From positions 1-47,697 of the forward strand of contig NZ_JAJOMC010000036.1 of the NCBI RefSeq assembly GCF_021129155.1: 47,697 bases of DNA, given 5' to 3'. Shown here in pieces: positions 1 to 8,592 of the stretch (position 1 is its first letter; the number at the start of each line of letters is the position of its first letter). This stretch comes from Arthrobacter sp. AK04. Lineage in GTDB: Bacteria; Actinomycetota; Actinomycetes; Actinomycetales; Micrococcaceae. A program made the position numbers and the translations under genes. Under the pieces are notes generated by a model. The model did not search any database and had not been told where the DNA came from. It saw only the letters and a program-made list of their open reading frames with translations.

Positions 1-86
1 CCGGCCCGCCGCGCCCGGCCGGCCGCGCCGACCCCCCGCTGACCGCCCCCGGGCGCCATAACCCCCGCCGCCGCCGCCCCCCTTGC
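1..86. other. C-rich low-complexity window edge
   Basis: This stretch is almost entirely C and G in short homopolymer blocks, unlike any intergenic DNA elsewhere in the window. It mirrors the G-runs at the right edge. I see no gene or regulatory signal and read it as probable contig-end artefact. The real sequence downstream of the glycogen synthase gene is therefore not known from this window. Confidence 0.6.
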
Positions 87-125
87 GTGGCACGCGGCGC
101 CGTCGTCGTCATTTGGGAGGGGCCG

Positions 126-1340
126 CTAGCTCCGGGCCGGCAGCACGGAGCGGTACACCTCGAGGGTGGTTTCGGTGATGGACTCCCAGGAGAAGTGCTT
201 CTCGGCACGAAGCCGGCCCGCCTGGCCCATGGCGCGGGCGCGCTCCGGGTCGGAGACCACCTCGGTGAGGGCTGCCGCGAATTCTGTCACGAACTTTTCC
301 GGGTCGAGGGGCGTTCCGGTGCCGTCGGTGACCTGCTCAAGGTCAACAAGGAGTCCGGTCTGGCCGTGCTCCACCACCTCCGGGATGCCGCCGGTTGCGC
401 TGGCCACCACCGCCGCACCGCAGGCCATGGCCTCCAGGTTGACGATGCCGAGCGGCTCGTAGATGGAGGGGCAGGCGAAGGCGGTGGCGTGGCTGAGCAC
501 CTGGATCAGCTCGTGGCGGGGCAGCATCCGCTCAATGAGCACCACACCGGTCCGCTGGCTTTGCAGCTCCTCGATAAGCCGCGCCGTTTCGGCAGCCAGT
601 TCGGGGGTGTCCGCGGCGCCTAGGCAGAGGACCAGCTGGACGTCGGCGGGAAGCTTCGCTGCAGCGCGGAGCAGGTAGGGCACGCCCTTCTGGCGTGTGT
701 TCCTGCCCACAAAAACCACGCTGGGCTTGGCGGGGTCGATGCCCAGGGCGCGGACGGCGTCGTCATTCTCGTCACGCTGCCACAGCTCAACGTCGATGCC
801 GTTGTGGACCACCCGGACCTTTTCCGGATCAACGTCCGGGTAGCTGCGCAGGATGTCCTGGCGCATACCCTCAGAAACGGCGATGATGGCTGCCGCTGCC
901 TCATACGCCGTTTTCTCCACCCAGGACGAAAGCGCGTACCCGCCGCCGAGCTGCTCCGCCTTCCAGGGCCGCAGGGGCTCCAGGCTGTGGGCGCTCAGGA
1001 CGTGCGGGATGCCGTGCAGCAGGGAGGCCAGGTGCCCTGCCATGTTGGCGTACCACGTATGCGAATGGACAAGGTCCGCGCCTTCCACGTCCGGCACAAT
1101 CCGAAGGTCCACGCCGAGGGTCTGGACTGCGGCGTTCGCTCCGCCAAGGTCCTCCGGCACCTGGTAGGACGTCACGGTGGCGCCATGATAGTCGGTGTCG
1201 CGGGGAGCCCCAAAAGCACGAACCTGCAGGTCAACGTGCTTGCTAAGCACCCTGCTCAATTCGGCCACGTGGACTCCCGCGCCACCGTAGATCTCCGGCG
1301 GGAACTCTTTGGTCACAATGTCTATACGCACAAGACCCAA
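126..1340 (-). CDS. glgA: GT4 glycogen synthase / alpha-maltose-1-phosphate synthase
   Basis: Retaining GT-B glycosyltransferase of family GT4, 404 aa, the usual length for the short actinobacterial GlgA. Visible landmarks are the N-terminal KEFPPEIYGGAGVHV segment (residues 11-25), HSHTWYANM (92-100), the nucleotide-sugar loop VGRNTRQKG (211-219) and the E-x7-E pair E295/E303 in YEPLGIVNLEA. The mycobacterial homologue in the same divergent arrangement with glgC (Rv1212c/Rv1213) was reassigned as GlgM. It makes alpha-maltose-1-phosphate from ADP-glucose and glucose-1-phosphate for the GlgE pathway, so maltose-1-phosphate synthase is at least as likely here as classical glycogen synthase. The start is probably TTG at 1340, because AAGGA sits five bases upstream. 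The internal GTG at 1331 is 14 bases from that site. glgC is transcribed divergently 93 bases away, so ADP-glucose supply and use may be co-regulated. Confidence 0.9.
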   Translation of the reverse strand: MGLVRIDIVTKEFPPEIYGGAGVHVAELSRVLSKHVDLQVRAFGAPRDTDYHGATVTSYQVPEDLGGANAAVQTLGVDLRIVPDVEGADLVHSHTWYANMAGHLASLLHGIPHVLSAHSLEPLRPWKAEQLGGGYALSSWVEKTAYEAAAAIIAVSEGMRQDILRSYPDVDPEKVRVVHNGIDVELWQRDENDDAVRALGIDPAKPSVVFVGRNTRQKGVPYLLRAAAKLPADVQLVLCLGAADTPELAAETARLIEELQSQRTGVVLIERMLPRHELIQVLSHATAFACPSIYEPLGIVNLEAMACGAAVVASATGGIPEVVEHGQTGLLVDLEQVTDGTGTPLDPEKFVTEFAAALTEVVSDPERARAMGQAGRLRAEKHFSWESITETTLEVYRSVLPARS

Positions 1341-1345
1341 GGTAG

Positions 1346-1350
1346 TCCTT
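1346..1350 (-). promoter_or_regulatory. Ribosome binding site deciding the TTG start of glgA
   Basis: AAGGA on the minus strand, five bases before TTG 1340-1338. The alternative GTG start at 1331 has no comparable site, so this motif supports the TTG start. Confidence 0.5.
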
Positions 1351-1433
1351 CCCGCTTAACTGTTCTAGTGTGAAGGGGTCCGGGCCTACCGGACTGTCTT
1401 GGGGAGTTACGAAGGCGTACAGGAGCGACCATC

Positions 1434-2840
1434 ATGCCGTTGAACAAAAAAGTCCTGGCCATTGTCCTCGCGGGTGGCGAGGGTAACAGACTGATGCCAT
1501 TGACGGCAGACCGGGCCAAACCTGCTGTACCCTTCGCCGGGAGCTACCGCCTGATCGATTTTGCGATTTCCAACCTGGTGAATTCGCGCTACCTGCAAAT
1601 CGTGGTCCTCACCCAATACAAATCCCATAGCCTCGATCGGCATATTTCAGAAGCCTGGCGCATGTCCACCCAGCTCGGGAACTATGTCGCCTCCGTCCCC
1701 GCACAGCAGCGCGTGGGCAAGAGCTGGTTCCTGGGCAGCGCCAACGCCATCTACCAGTCCCTGAACCTGATCCACGACGCCAACCCTGACATCGTGGTGG
1801 TTGTCGGCGCAGACCACGTCTACCGCATGGACTTCGCCCAGATGGTGGAACAGCACGTCAACAGCGGCGCCAAGGCAACGGTTGCCGCCGTCCGGCAGCC
1901 CCTGCACATGGCGGACCAGTTTGGCGTGATCGAGGTGGACCAGGAAAACCCGCAGAAGATTTCGGCGTTCGTGGAAAAGCCCTCAAGCACTCCGGGCCTC
2001 GCCGCCGATCCCTCGCAGTTCCTGGCCTCCATGGGCAACTACGTCTTTGACGCCGACGCTTTGGTGGCCGCCCTCCATGTCGACGCCGAGCGGCTGGACA
2101 CCAAGCACGACATGGGCGGGGACATCATCCCCTACTTCGTCAACCAGGGCGAAGCCGATGTGTACGACTTCACCCTCAACGACATCCCCGGCTCCACCGA
2201 GCGTGACCGCACCTACTGGCGGGATGTGGGCACCATCGATTCGTTCTACGACGCCCATATGGACCTTATTTCCCCGCTTCCTGTCTTCAATCTCTACAAC
2301 TCCGAGTGGCCCATTTACACGAGGCAGAGCATCTCCCCGCCCGCAAAGTTCGTGCGCGGCCAGAACAACACGGTGGGCACCGCCCTGGACTCGATCGTCT
2401 CCAGCGGCGTAGTGATTTCCGGCGGCATCGTGGAGGGCTCCGTCCTGTCCAACGACGTCTACGTGGCCACCAGCAGCCGGGTTATCGACTCCGTCCTGAT
2501 GGACAAGGTGCAGATCGGCGAGGGCGCCGTTGTGAACCGGGCCATCATCGACAAGAACGTCAAGGTGCCGGCAGGTGCGGCGATAGGTCTGGACGCGGAC
2601 CTGGACCGTGCCCGCGGCTTCAAGGTCACCGAGTCCGGCATCACGGTCCTCTCCAAGGGGCAGACCGTACCCGAACCCACCGACGACGAACGGCAGCTTG
2701 CTGCCCGTAACCTCCACCTTGTCCCGAACGCAGTGAAGGCAGCCGCAGGCCAGCATCCCGACCTGCAGGAATCCGTGGACAGGGTGGCTGAGACACACGC
2801 TGCGGCCGCTGCCGACGCCGCACCGGGCGCCAGGATCTAG
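1434..2840 (+). CDS. glgC: Glucose-1-phosphate adenylyltransferase
   Basis: Converts glucose-1-phosphate and ATP to ADP-glucose, the committed donor for glycogen and maltose-1-phosphate synthesis in the cytoplasm. The 468-aa protein has the N-terminal nucleotidyltransferase signature ([13 protein letters not shown] at 12-24, then RAKPAVPF), the GADHVYRMD active-site segment, a VEKPS motif and [18 protein letters not shown]. The last third has the hexapeptide-like left-handed beta-helix pattern typical of GlgC. It is longer than the usual ~410-430 aa because of an Ala-rich tail after the helix. The ATG is preceded by AGGAG eight bases upstream. It is divergent from glgA, as in mycobacteria. 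An imperfect GC hairpin follows the stop. Confidence 0.95.
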   Translation: MPLNKKVLAIVLAGGEGNRLMPLTADRAKPAVPFAGSYRLIDFAISNLVNSRYLQIVVLTQYKSHSLDRHISEAWRMSTQLGNYVASVPAQQRVGKSWFLGSANAIYQSLNLIHDANPDIVVVVGADHVYRMDFAQMVEQHVNSGAKATVAAVRQPLHMADQFGVIEVDQENPQKISAFVEKPSSTPGLAADPSQFLASMGNYVFDADALVAALHVDAERLDTKHDMGGDIIPYFVNQGEADVYDFTLNDIPGSTERDRTYWRDVGTIDSFYDAHMDLISPLPVFNLYNSEWPIYTRQSISPPAKFVRGQNNTVGTALDSIVSSGVVISGGIVEGSVLSNDVYVATSSRVIDSVLMDKVQIGEGAVVNRAIIDKNVKVPAGAAIGLDADLDRARGFKVTESGITVLSKGQTVPEPTDDERQLAARNLHLVPNAVKAAAGQHPDLQESVDRVAETHAAAAADAAPGARI

Positions 2841-2854
2841 CGCCTAACCCGGAG

Positions 2855-2885
2855 GGCCGGCCCGCCTGCACAGGTGCGGCCGGCC
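2855..2885 (+). terminator. GC-rich hairpin after glgC
   Basis: The arms GGCCGGCC-CG-CCTG and CAGG-TGC-GGCCGGCC enclose a two-base loop, with a small asymmetric internal bulge. There is no T-tract, so it may end transcription weakly, protect the 3' end, or simply be GC-rich. It ends 26 bases before the next gene. Confidence 0.4.
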
Positions 2886-2911
2886 GTGTCCCAGGCTGTA
2901 AAATCGGTACA

Positions 2912-4363
2912 GTGAGCTCCCCCGATCTGACCCCTGAGGAAATCCAGGCCTGCCTTAAGGTCCTGAACACCATCCACGCCTATGACGAGGAGCACCCGGA
3001 CTACATCTCGGTGCGGCGTGCCACGGGGAAGATGTTCAAGGCCGTCAAGAGGCACCGGCGGGTCACGAAGCGTGACCTGATTTCCGAGGCAGACCGGGCA
3101 GTCCTCGCCCAGACCGCCACTGCCGCTCCCGACCGCATCGACGACGAGACCCGGGGAAACAAGCTGGCCACCTCGGCCACCGGCAAAGTGGCAGGACACC
3201 TCATCCGGTCGCGCCCGTGCTACATCTGCAAGCAGCACTACACCCAGGTGGATGCCTTTTACCACCAGCTGTGCCCGGAGTGCGCCACCTTCAGCCACAG
3301 CAAGCGGGACGCCCGGACCGACCTTACCGGCCGCCGCGCCCTGCTCACCGGCGGGCGGGCGAAAATCGGGATGTACATCGCGCTCCGGCTGCTGCGTGAC
3401 GGTGCCCACACCACCATCACCACGAGGTTCCCCAAGGACGCCGCCCGCCGGTTCGCCGCGATGGAGGACAGCGGAGACTGGCTGCACCGGCTCCGGATCG
3501 TGGGCATCGACCTTCGCGACCCCGCCCAGGTGATGGCCCTGACGGACTCCCTCAATGAGGCGGGCCCGCTGGACATCATCATCAACAACGCGGCCCAGAC
3601 TGTCCGCCGTTCCGGTAATGCCTACAAGCCGTTGGTGGATGCCGAGGACGAACCCCTGCCGGCAGCGCTGGAGCAGGCCAACGGCGGCCCTGAACTGGTG
3701 ACATTCGGCCACGCGCATGACAAGCACCCCCTGGCGCTGGCCAGCAGCGTCACGGAACACCCGGTCCTGGCCGGAGATGCGATCACGTCCCTGGCGCTGT
3801 CCACCGGTTCCGCTTCCCTGGAGCGGATCGCCTCTGGAACGGCCATTGATGCCGGCGGCCTGGTTCCGGACCTGGCCACGATCAACAGCTGGACCCAGGT
3901 GGTGGACGAGGTGGATCCGCTGGAGATGCTTGAGGTGCAGCTCTGCAACGTGACGGCGCCCTTCCTGCTGGTGAGCAGGCTGCGCGCCGCCATGAAACGC
4001 TCCACGGCCCGCCGGAAGTACATCGTGAATGTCTCCGCCATGGAAGGGCAGTTTTCCCGCGCCTACAAGGGCCCGGGCCACCCGCACACCAACATGGCCA
4101 AGGCCGCGCTCAACATGATGACGCGCACCAGCGCCCAGGAGATGCTGGACAGCGACGGCATCCTGATGACCGCGGTGGACACGGGCTGGATCACGGACGA
4201 GCGTCCGCACTTTACCAAGGTCAGGCTCATGGAGGAAGGCTTCCACGCGCCCCTGGACCTCGTGGACGGCGCCGCCCGTGTGTACGATCCCATCGTCATG
4301 GGCGAGAACGGCGAGGACCAGTACGGGGTGTTCCTCAAGGACTACAAACCCAGCCCCTGGTAA
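2912..4363 (+). CDS. SDR-fold oxidoreductase with N-terminal zinc-ribbon-like region
   Basis: 483-aa protein, nearly twice the length of a classical short-chain dehydrogenase. Residues 1-130 form an extra N-terminal region ending in two Cys pairs (C103-x2-C106 and C121-x2-C124) that look like a zinc ribbon. The Rossmann part follows with TGGRAKIG (146-153), NNAAQ (225-229) and a Ser in NVSAMEG (S375). The expected YxxxK is not present: the Lys lies in HTNMAK (K397) and the residue four before it is Thr393. There is also a ~90-residue insertion between NNAAQ and the catalytic region. I infer a nucleotide-binding SDR relative with altered or lost reductase chemistry; substrate unknown. The start is GTG at 2912. 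The neighbouring PNPOx-like gene begins 15 bases after its stop and is probably co-transcribed. Confidence 0.75.
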   Translation: MSSPDLTPEEIQACLKVLNTIHAYDEEHPDYISVRRATGKMFKAVKRHRRVTKRDLISEADRAVLAQTATAAPDRIDDETRGNKLATSATGKVAGHLIRSRPCYICKQHYTQVDAFYHQLCPECATFSHSKRDARTDLTGRRALLTGGRAKIGMYIALRLLRDGAHTTITTRFPKDAARRFAAMEDSGDWLHRLRIVGIDLRDPAQVMALTDSLNEAGPLDIIINNAAQTVRRSGNAYKPLVDAEDEPLPAALEQANGGPELVTFGHAHDKHPLALASSVTEHPVLAGDAITSLALSTGSASLERIASGTAIDAGGLVPDLATINSWTQVVDEVDPLEMLEVQLCNVTAPFLLVSRLRAAMKRSTARRKYIVNVSAMEGQFSRAYKGPGHPHTNMAKAALNMMTRTSAQEMLDSDGILMTAVDTGWITDERPHFTKVRLMEEGFHAPLDLVDGAARVYDPIVMGENGEDQYGVFLKDYKPSPW

Positions 4364-4378
4364 GGGTAAGCTCGCGGC

Positions 4379-4846
4379 ATGAGCGGCGAACCGATATCTG
4401 AAGTGCAGAATCTTGAACACCACGAGTGCTGGGCCATGCTCCGGAACGTGTCCGTCGGCAGGCTGGCCGTCCTGGTTGCGGGACGGCCGGACATTTTCCC
4501 CATCAATTACACCGTGGACGGGGGCACCCTGGTGTTCCGCACGAGTGAAGGGACCAAGCTGTCCGGAGCCTCGGAAGACGCAGCGGTGGCCGTGGAAGCC
4601 GACGGGGTGGATCCTGACACCGGGCTCGCCTGGAGTGTAGTGGTTAAGGGGACGGCCGCCGTCGTCACCGGAACCGAACAGGTCCTGGACACCACGCAGC
4701 TCTTCCTCTTCCCGTGGCAGGCCGGCAAGAAGGATGTGTTCGTGCGCATCACCCCGGACACCGTCACCGGCCGCCGCTTCAGGGTGACTGAGCCCATGAC
4801 GTGGTGGACCCAGCTCAGCGGCGCCATCAGGACCGCCCAGGAGTAA
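4379..4846 (+). CDS. Pyridoxamine 5'-phosphate oxidase-like flavin-binding protein
   Basis: 155-aa split-barrel protein of the PNPOx-like superfamily. The pattern CWAMLRNVSVGRLAV, then FPINYTVDGGTLVFRTSEGTK, then VVVKGTAAVV matches the small actinobacterial proteins that bind FMN, F420 or heme. The specific substrate cannot be read from sequence, and this is not the biosynthetic PdxH (too short, different core). It starts 15 bases after the zinc-ribbon SDR, so the two may act in one redox step. The stop TAA is followed by about 100 bases with no clear hairpin before the convergent mgtE-like gene. Confidence 0.75.
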   Translation: MSGEPISEVQNLEHHECWAMLRNVSVGRLAVLVAGRPDIFPINYTVDGGTLVFRTSEGTKLSGASEDAAVAVEADGVDPDTGLAWSVVVKGTAAVVTGTEQVLDTTQLFLFPWQAGKKDVFVRITPDTVTGRRFRVTEPMTWWTQLSGAIRTAQE

Positions 4847-4944
4847 AAACCCGCGCACTGCCACGGCCGGAGTGCACACCTGCCGGTGGCTGAGCTCTGC
4901 CGGGTACTGTCGCGAACTTTGGTGCCGGACGCGGCGGCGGGAAG

Positions 4945-5922
4945 TTAGCCCACGAGGGCGGAGGCAACAGTAAGGTAGATCGTCACGGTCAGGATGTCCT
5001 GTACCACCGTGGCGAGGGGCCCGGAACCGAAGGCCGGGTCCTGGCCCAGCTTGCTGATTACCCAGGGCAGAACCAGGGCGATGACGGTAGCGATTGAAGC
5101 GGCAGCCAGCAGTGAGAGAGCGACGGCCAAGGCTACGGCCCAGTCCTGCCAGATTGATCCCACAATGAGCAGTGACACCCCTCCGAGGAGCACGCCCAGA
5201 ATCACACCGGTGGCGATCTCGCGGCCTATGATTCGCTGCACGCCTACACCAAGCGAAAGGCCTCGAATGACGAGCGCTTCCGTCTGCGTTCCGATCGCGT
5301 CGGCGAGATAGACCACGCCGGGGACAAAGAATGCGATGAGGACGTGCTCAGCCAGACCGGCCTCAAAGTTGCCCACCACCCCGGCCGCGAGCAACGCACC
5401 GATGAGCCCAACACCCAGCCATGGAAGTCGATGCCATAGGCGACGCAGCAGCGGCTCCACCGTCGTCAGCTGAGCGGGCGATGCAGAGCGCAGGAATCCG
5501 CCCAGACGCACCATGTCCTCGTCATGCTCAGTCAGCAGCACCTCAAGCATTGCGTTGGCGGGTATCAGACCGGCGAACCGGCCACCGTCAATGACGGCGA
5601 GGGTGGGCTCATTGTGGTGGACGGCTTTCCAGGCCGCATGCTCCTGCACGGTTGAGGACGCGACAACCGGAGGGTTGGCGTCCATCAGCAGGCTCATCGG
5701 AGTGGCAGGCGGGGCGCCGAACAGCTTCTCGATGGTGACCAGGCCGAGCAGTTGGTCACCATCAAGGACTGCGACCGCTGCGGCACTGTCGTAGTGTTGG
5801 CCACGCATGCCGTCCAGAACGTGGGTGGCCAACTCGTCGCGGCGCGCTGTGGGCACGTGGAATGAAGCGTGCTGCGCCGCTGTGCGGAACTGGTCGGACC
5901 TGGCAGGATCGAGAATCGTCAT
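4945..5922 (-). CDS. MgtE-family magnesium transporter with CBS pair
   Basis: 325-aa inner-membrane divalent cation channel/transporter. Residues about 20-135 form a CBS-domain pair (for example AVLDGDQLLGLVTIEKLF and LAVIDGGRFAGLIPANAMLEV). Residues about 168-325 are the five-helix MgtE membrane domain, with the permeation-path segment ADAIGTQTEALVIRGLS and DPAFGSGPLATVVQDILT, where the Asp of DPA is the conserved ion-site residue. The N-terminal superhelical domain of canonical MgtE (about 450 aa) is missing, so gating would rest on the CBS pair alone. The ATG has AAGGA six bases upstream. It is a lone gene, convergent with the PNPOx-like gene. Confidence 0.85.
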   Translation of the reverse strand: MTILDPARSDQFRTAAQHASFHVPTARRDELATHVLDGMRGQHYDSAAAVAVLDGDQLLGLVTIEKLFGAPPATPMSLLMDANPPVVASSTVQEHAAWKAVHHNEPTLAVIDGGRFAGLIPANAMLEVLLTEHDEDMVRLGGFLRSASPAQLTTVEPLLRRLWHRLPWLGVGLIGALLAAGVVGNFEAGLAEHVLIAFFVPGVVYLADAIGTQTEALVIRGLSLGVGVQRIIGREIATGVILGVLLGGVSLLIVGSIWQDWAVALAVALSLLAAASIATVIALVLPWVISKLGQDPAFGSGPLATVVQDILTVTIYLTVASALVG

Positions 5923-6208
5923 CGGACATCCTTCGACAGCTTTGGGCGCGATACCTGCGCCACCTCAGAGGAGCCTGGAGCTACGCCTTGCCGCCGCCGT
6001 GGGCATCGTACAGTGCTACCAGCCCATGCTATCGCCCCTACGCAGACGACAGGCACTGACTTATCGATCCAGGGGAACCGGGTGATTCACCTGCCCTATA
6101 AGGTCCGCCGTTGATCGATCCGGCGGGGAAGGCCATTCTTGGCCGCGGCGGGTGCCTGGGCCGGTTAGGCTGGGACAACGCGGACGATTTCTGAAATGGG
6201 GACCAGAT
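5923..6208. other. 286-bp divergent spacer between mgtE-like gene and lipoprotein gene
   Basis: No gene is seen here. It must hold the promoters of both flanking genes. On the plus strand about 5970-6025 there are scattered words resembling parts of the ykoK/M-box magnesium riboswitch (GGAGCTACGC, ACAGTGCTA). They point away from the transporter gene and lack the conserved 5' core, so I do not call a riboswitch. Confidence 0.4.
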
Positions 6209-6601
6209 ATGAACCGAACCGCTACGGGCACTGCCGCAGTCATTCTCGCCTTCTCCTTGGCATCATGCTCTGCTTCCGAACTCACGCCGCCTCCGGAAGA
6301 TGGCGGAACGTTTGAGTCGGTAGGCGACTTGAAGGAAGCTGTGGAATCTGCAGGCCTGGCATGCCCGGAGCTGGTTGTCGATTCGCCCCCTTCCAAGTTC
6401 GCTGCCTCCTCGGCAAGCTGCGGTGAGTTCACCTACCTTGCGATCTACACCGACGACGTGTACTTGGAGTCGCAGCTGGATCTTTGGAGGCCGGGTGGGC
6501 AGCGTGCCGTCAATATCGGAAAGAACTGGACCGCCGTCAGCGAGGACCCCGACCTCATCCAGAGAAGCCTGGGCGGGTCCGTCCTTCACACAGGGCCGTA
6601 G
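6209..6601 (+). CDS. Small secreted lipoprotein, function unknown
   Basis: 130-aa protein beginning MNRTATGTAAVILAFSLASC. This is a short signal peptide with a lipobox (LASC), giving predicted lipid attachment at Cys20 and export to the outer face of the membrane. The mature part has four further features of note: a Pro-rich linker, a segment FESVGDLKEAVESAGLACPE, a second Cys pair region (C-x-n-C) that could form a disulfide, and no recognised catalytic motif. Starts further upstream at GTG 6152 would add 19 residues that spoil the signal peptide, so ATG 6209 is preferred. It stands alone between mgtE and the transglutaminase operon. I do not recognise the family. Confidence 0.65.
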   Translation: MNRTATGTAAVILAFSLASCSASELTPPPEDGGTFESVGDLKEAVESAGLACPELVVDSPPSKFAASSASCGEFTYLAIYTDDVYLESQLDLWRPGGQRAVNIGKNWTAVSEDPDLIQRSLGGSVLHTGP

Positions 6602-6757
6602 CGCGAACTCTGTGTACCGCCCTGGCGAAATCGCTAGTCGGGTGGAGGCAGTCTCATCGCCGATGTCTGCTCCCGGCCCGGGGTCCCGGTTCTCAAGAAC
6701 TGGGCAACCGCACACACGAGCACTGCCCAGTGGTAGCCCACCGGGCAGGCCCGCTGG

Positions 6758-7609
6758 TCAGGCGAGCTGCGTGATCTCCACGCTGACGCTCAGCGCCGAG
6801 CCCCCACCGCCGGACAGGATGCCCTTCAGCGGCGGCACGTCACGGTAATCCCGCCCCCGGGCCACTGTCACATGGAAGTCACCGGCGGGCTTGTGGTTCG
6901 TGGGGTCCCAGCTGCGCCAGTCGCCGTCCCAGAATTCCAGCCAGGCATGGGACTGCCCTGCCACTGTCTCGCCGATGCCGGCACTGGACCGCGGGTGCAG
7001 GTAGCCGGACACATAGCGTGCCGGGATGCCGCAGCTGCGCAGCGCACCGATCGCCAGGTGCGCCAGGTCCTGGCACACACCCTGGCGCTGGCCCCACGCC
7101 TCTTCCGCGTTGGTGGTCACCGCCGTCGAGCCGGACATGTACGTCATCTCGCCGCGCATCCACTCAAACACAGCCATGGCGGCCTCGTGCGGATTCTTCC
7201 CGGCCACGACGCCGGGAATAATGCCCAGGACCTCGTCCCCCGGACCGCTCAGCCTGGACTGCGGCAGCCAATCGCTGAACGTATTAAGCGTTTCCGGTGA
7301 AGCAAGGACATCCCAGCCGGCAATGTCCGCCTCGGCGGGGATCTTTTCGGCGCGGTGAACTTCCACCGTGATGTTGGAGACCACTTCGAGGTGTTCGTGC
7401 GGCATCTGCATGTCGAACGCCGTGACCCTCGTACCCCAGTAGTCGCGGTAGGTGCTGACGGCGGCCTGCGACGGCGAGACCTTGACCACCGATTCCAGCA
7501 CCACCTGCTGGGAATCGGTGAGCGGGGTCATGCGGGCCTCGTTATAGGACAGGGTGACCCGCTTGTTGTACTTGTAGGCCGTCTTGTGCACGATGCTCAG
7601 CCGGGTCAT
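6758..7609 (-). CDS. Transglutaminase-like cysteine protease-fold protein
   Basis: 283 aa. Residues 1-90 are the beta-rich N-terminal region common to bacterial transglutaminase-like proteins. The papain-like core follows with Cys179 (QGVCQD), His221 (GQSHAW) and Asp235 (SWDPTNH), a complete triad. There is no signal peptide, so it is probably cytoplasmic. It is the last gene of a three-gene operon: its start overlaps the end of the alpha-E gene by four bases. In the literature on ATP-grasp amidoligases this trio is predicted to build and process peptides or peptide tags, with the transglutaminase fold acting as peptidase or amide-exchange enzyme. That role is inference. Confidence 0.85.
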   Translation of the reverse strand: MTRLSIVHKTAYKYNKRVTLSYNEARMTPLTDSQQVVLESVVKVSPSQAAVSTYRDYWGTRVTAFDMQMPHEHLEVVSNITVEVHRAEKIPAEADIAGWDVLASPETLNTFSDWLPQSRLSGPGDEVLGIIPGVVAGKNPHEAAMAVFEWMRGEMTYMSGSTAVTTNAEEAWGQRQGVCQDLAHLAIGALRSCGIPARYVSGYLHPRSSAGIGETVAGQSHAWLEFWDGDWRSWDPTNHKPAGDFHVTVARGRDYRDVPPLKGILSGGGGSALSVSVEITQLA

Positions 7610-8532
7610 GAAACTTCTCCCACCCAGGCCAGTTCATCCGCCTGATTGAAGTACTTACGGGAAATGGCATCCGACGCCTGCGCAACGGCTTTCTGCACAC
7701 GCTCCATGTGCTCCGGGAGCTCGGACATCAGGTCATCCGTCCGGTGGAACTCAAGGAACGTGCGGGCCTGGCCCACGATCCGCCGGGCGTCGTTGATGAA
7801 CCCCACGCGCTGGGCGGAAGGATCCAGCTTGGCCAGGCACTCGTCGGCGTCCCGCAGGGCGTAGACGATGGAGCGCGGGAAGAGCCGGTCCAGCAGCAGG
7901 AACTCGGCGGCGTGCTGGTCGCCGAAGGCTGCACGGCGGGTACGCAGGAAGGACTCGTACGCCCCGGCGCACCGGAGCATGTTGACCCAGGACATCCCGG
8001 CGGACAGCACGTCCCGGGTGGAGAGCATCCGGGCGGTCATGTCCGCGCGTTCCAGGGACCGGCCCAGCACCAGGAAGAGCCAGCTTTCGTCATGGCTGAC
8101 GGTGGTATCCGCCAGGCCGCTGACCATGGCGGTCCGTTCCAGCGTCCAGTTGCAGAACCGGTAGGTGCCCACCACGTCCTTGCGGTGCTGGCTCAGCCCG
8201 TAGTAGGTGGTGTTGAGGCTCTCCCACAGCCCTGAGGAGACGGTTTCGCGGGCGCGACGGGCGTTCTCCCGCGCGGCCCCCAGGGACCCAGCAATGGAGG
8301 TGGCGCTGGTCTTGTCGTAGGCCAGCGCATGGAGAAGCTCGGGCAGGCCGAAATCCTCGCTCTGCGGGCGTGCGCCCATGACTGCCAGGAGTTCCTGGGC
8401 CACGCTCTTGCGCTCGTCCATGGGCAGGTGGTTGAGCCGCTCGAGGTGGACATCGAGGATACGGGCGGTGCCGTCCGCACGCTCCACATAACGGCCGATC
8501 CAGAATAGGGACTCGGCAATACGGCTAAGCAT
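7606..8532 (-). CDS. Alpha-E domain protein (DUF403)
   Basis: 308-aa almost all-helical protein starting MLSRIAESLFWIGRYVERADGTAR, the family hallmark. Its function is unproven. It almost always travels with a circularly permuted ATP-grasp protein and a transglutaminase-like protein, as here, and in some genomes is fused to the former, so it is likely a partner or scaffold in the same reaction. A strong GGAGG site lies nine bases before the ATG. It sits 60 bases downstream of the ATP-grasp gene and overlaps the transglutaminase gene by four bases. Confidence 0.88.
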   Translation of the reverse strand: MLSRIAESLFWIGRYVERADGTARILDVHLERLNHLPMDERKSVAQELLAVMGARPQSEDFGLPELLHALAYDKTSATSIAGSLGAARENARRARETVSSGLWESLNTTYYGLSQHRKDVVGTYRFCNWTLERTAMVSGLADTTVSHDESWLFLVLGRSLERADMTARMLSTRDVLSAGMSWVNMLRCAGAYESFLRTRRAAFGDQHAAEFLLLDRLFPRSIVYALRDADECLAKLDPSAQRVGFINDARRIVGQARTFLEFHRTDDLMSELPEHMERVQKAVAQASDAISRKYFNQADELAWVGEVS

Positions 8533-8592
8533 TCGCGGCTACCTCCTGCGGGCCCGAAACTGGAAAATGAAACTGCCAGGTTGCGGCCCGGC

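Noticed and set aside
2837..4879. 680-aa minus-strand open frame opposite the zinc-ribbon SDR
   Set aside because: Shadow frame caused by high GC; composition rich in Gly, His and Arg with no domain, while the plus strand encodes recognisable motifs.
5960..6060. Words resembling a magnesium (M-box) riboswitch near the MgtE-type gene
   Set aside because: They lie on the plus strand, opposite to the transporter; the conserved 5' GGTGAGGCTCC core and the central ATGGGTCA-like segment are absent. A covariance-model search would decide.
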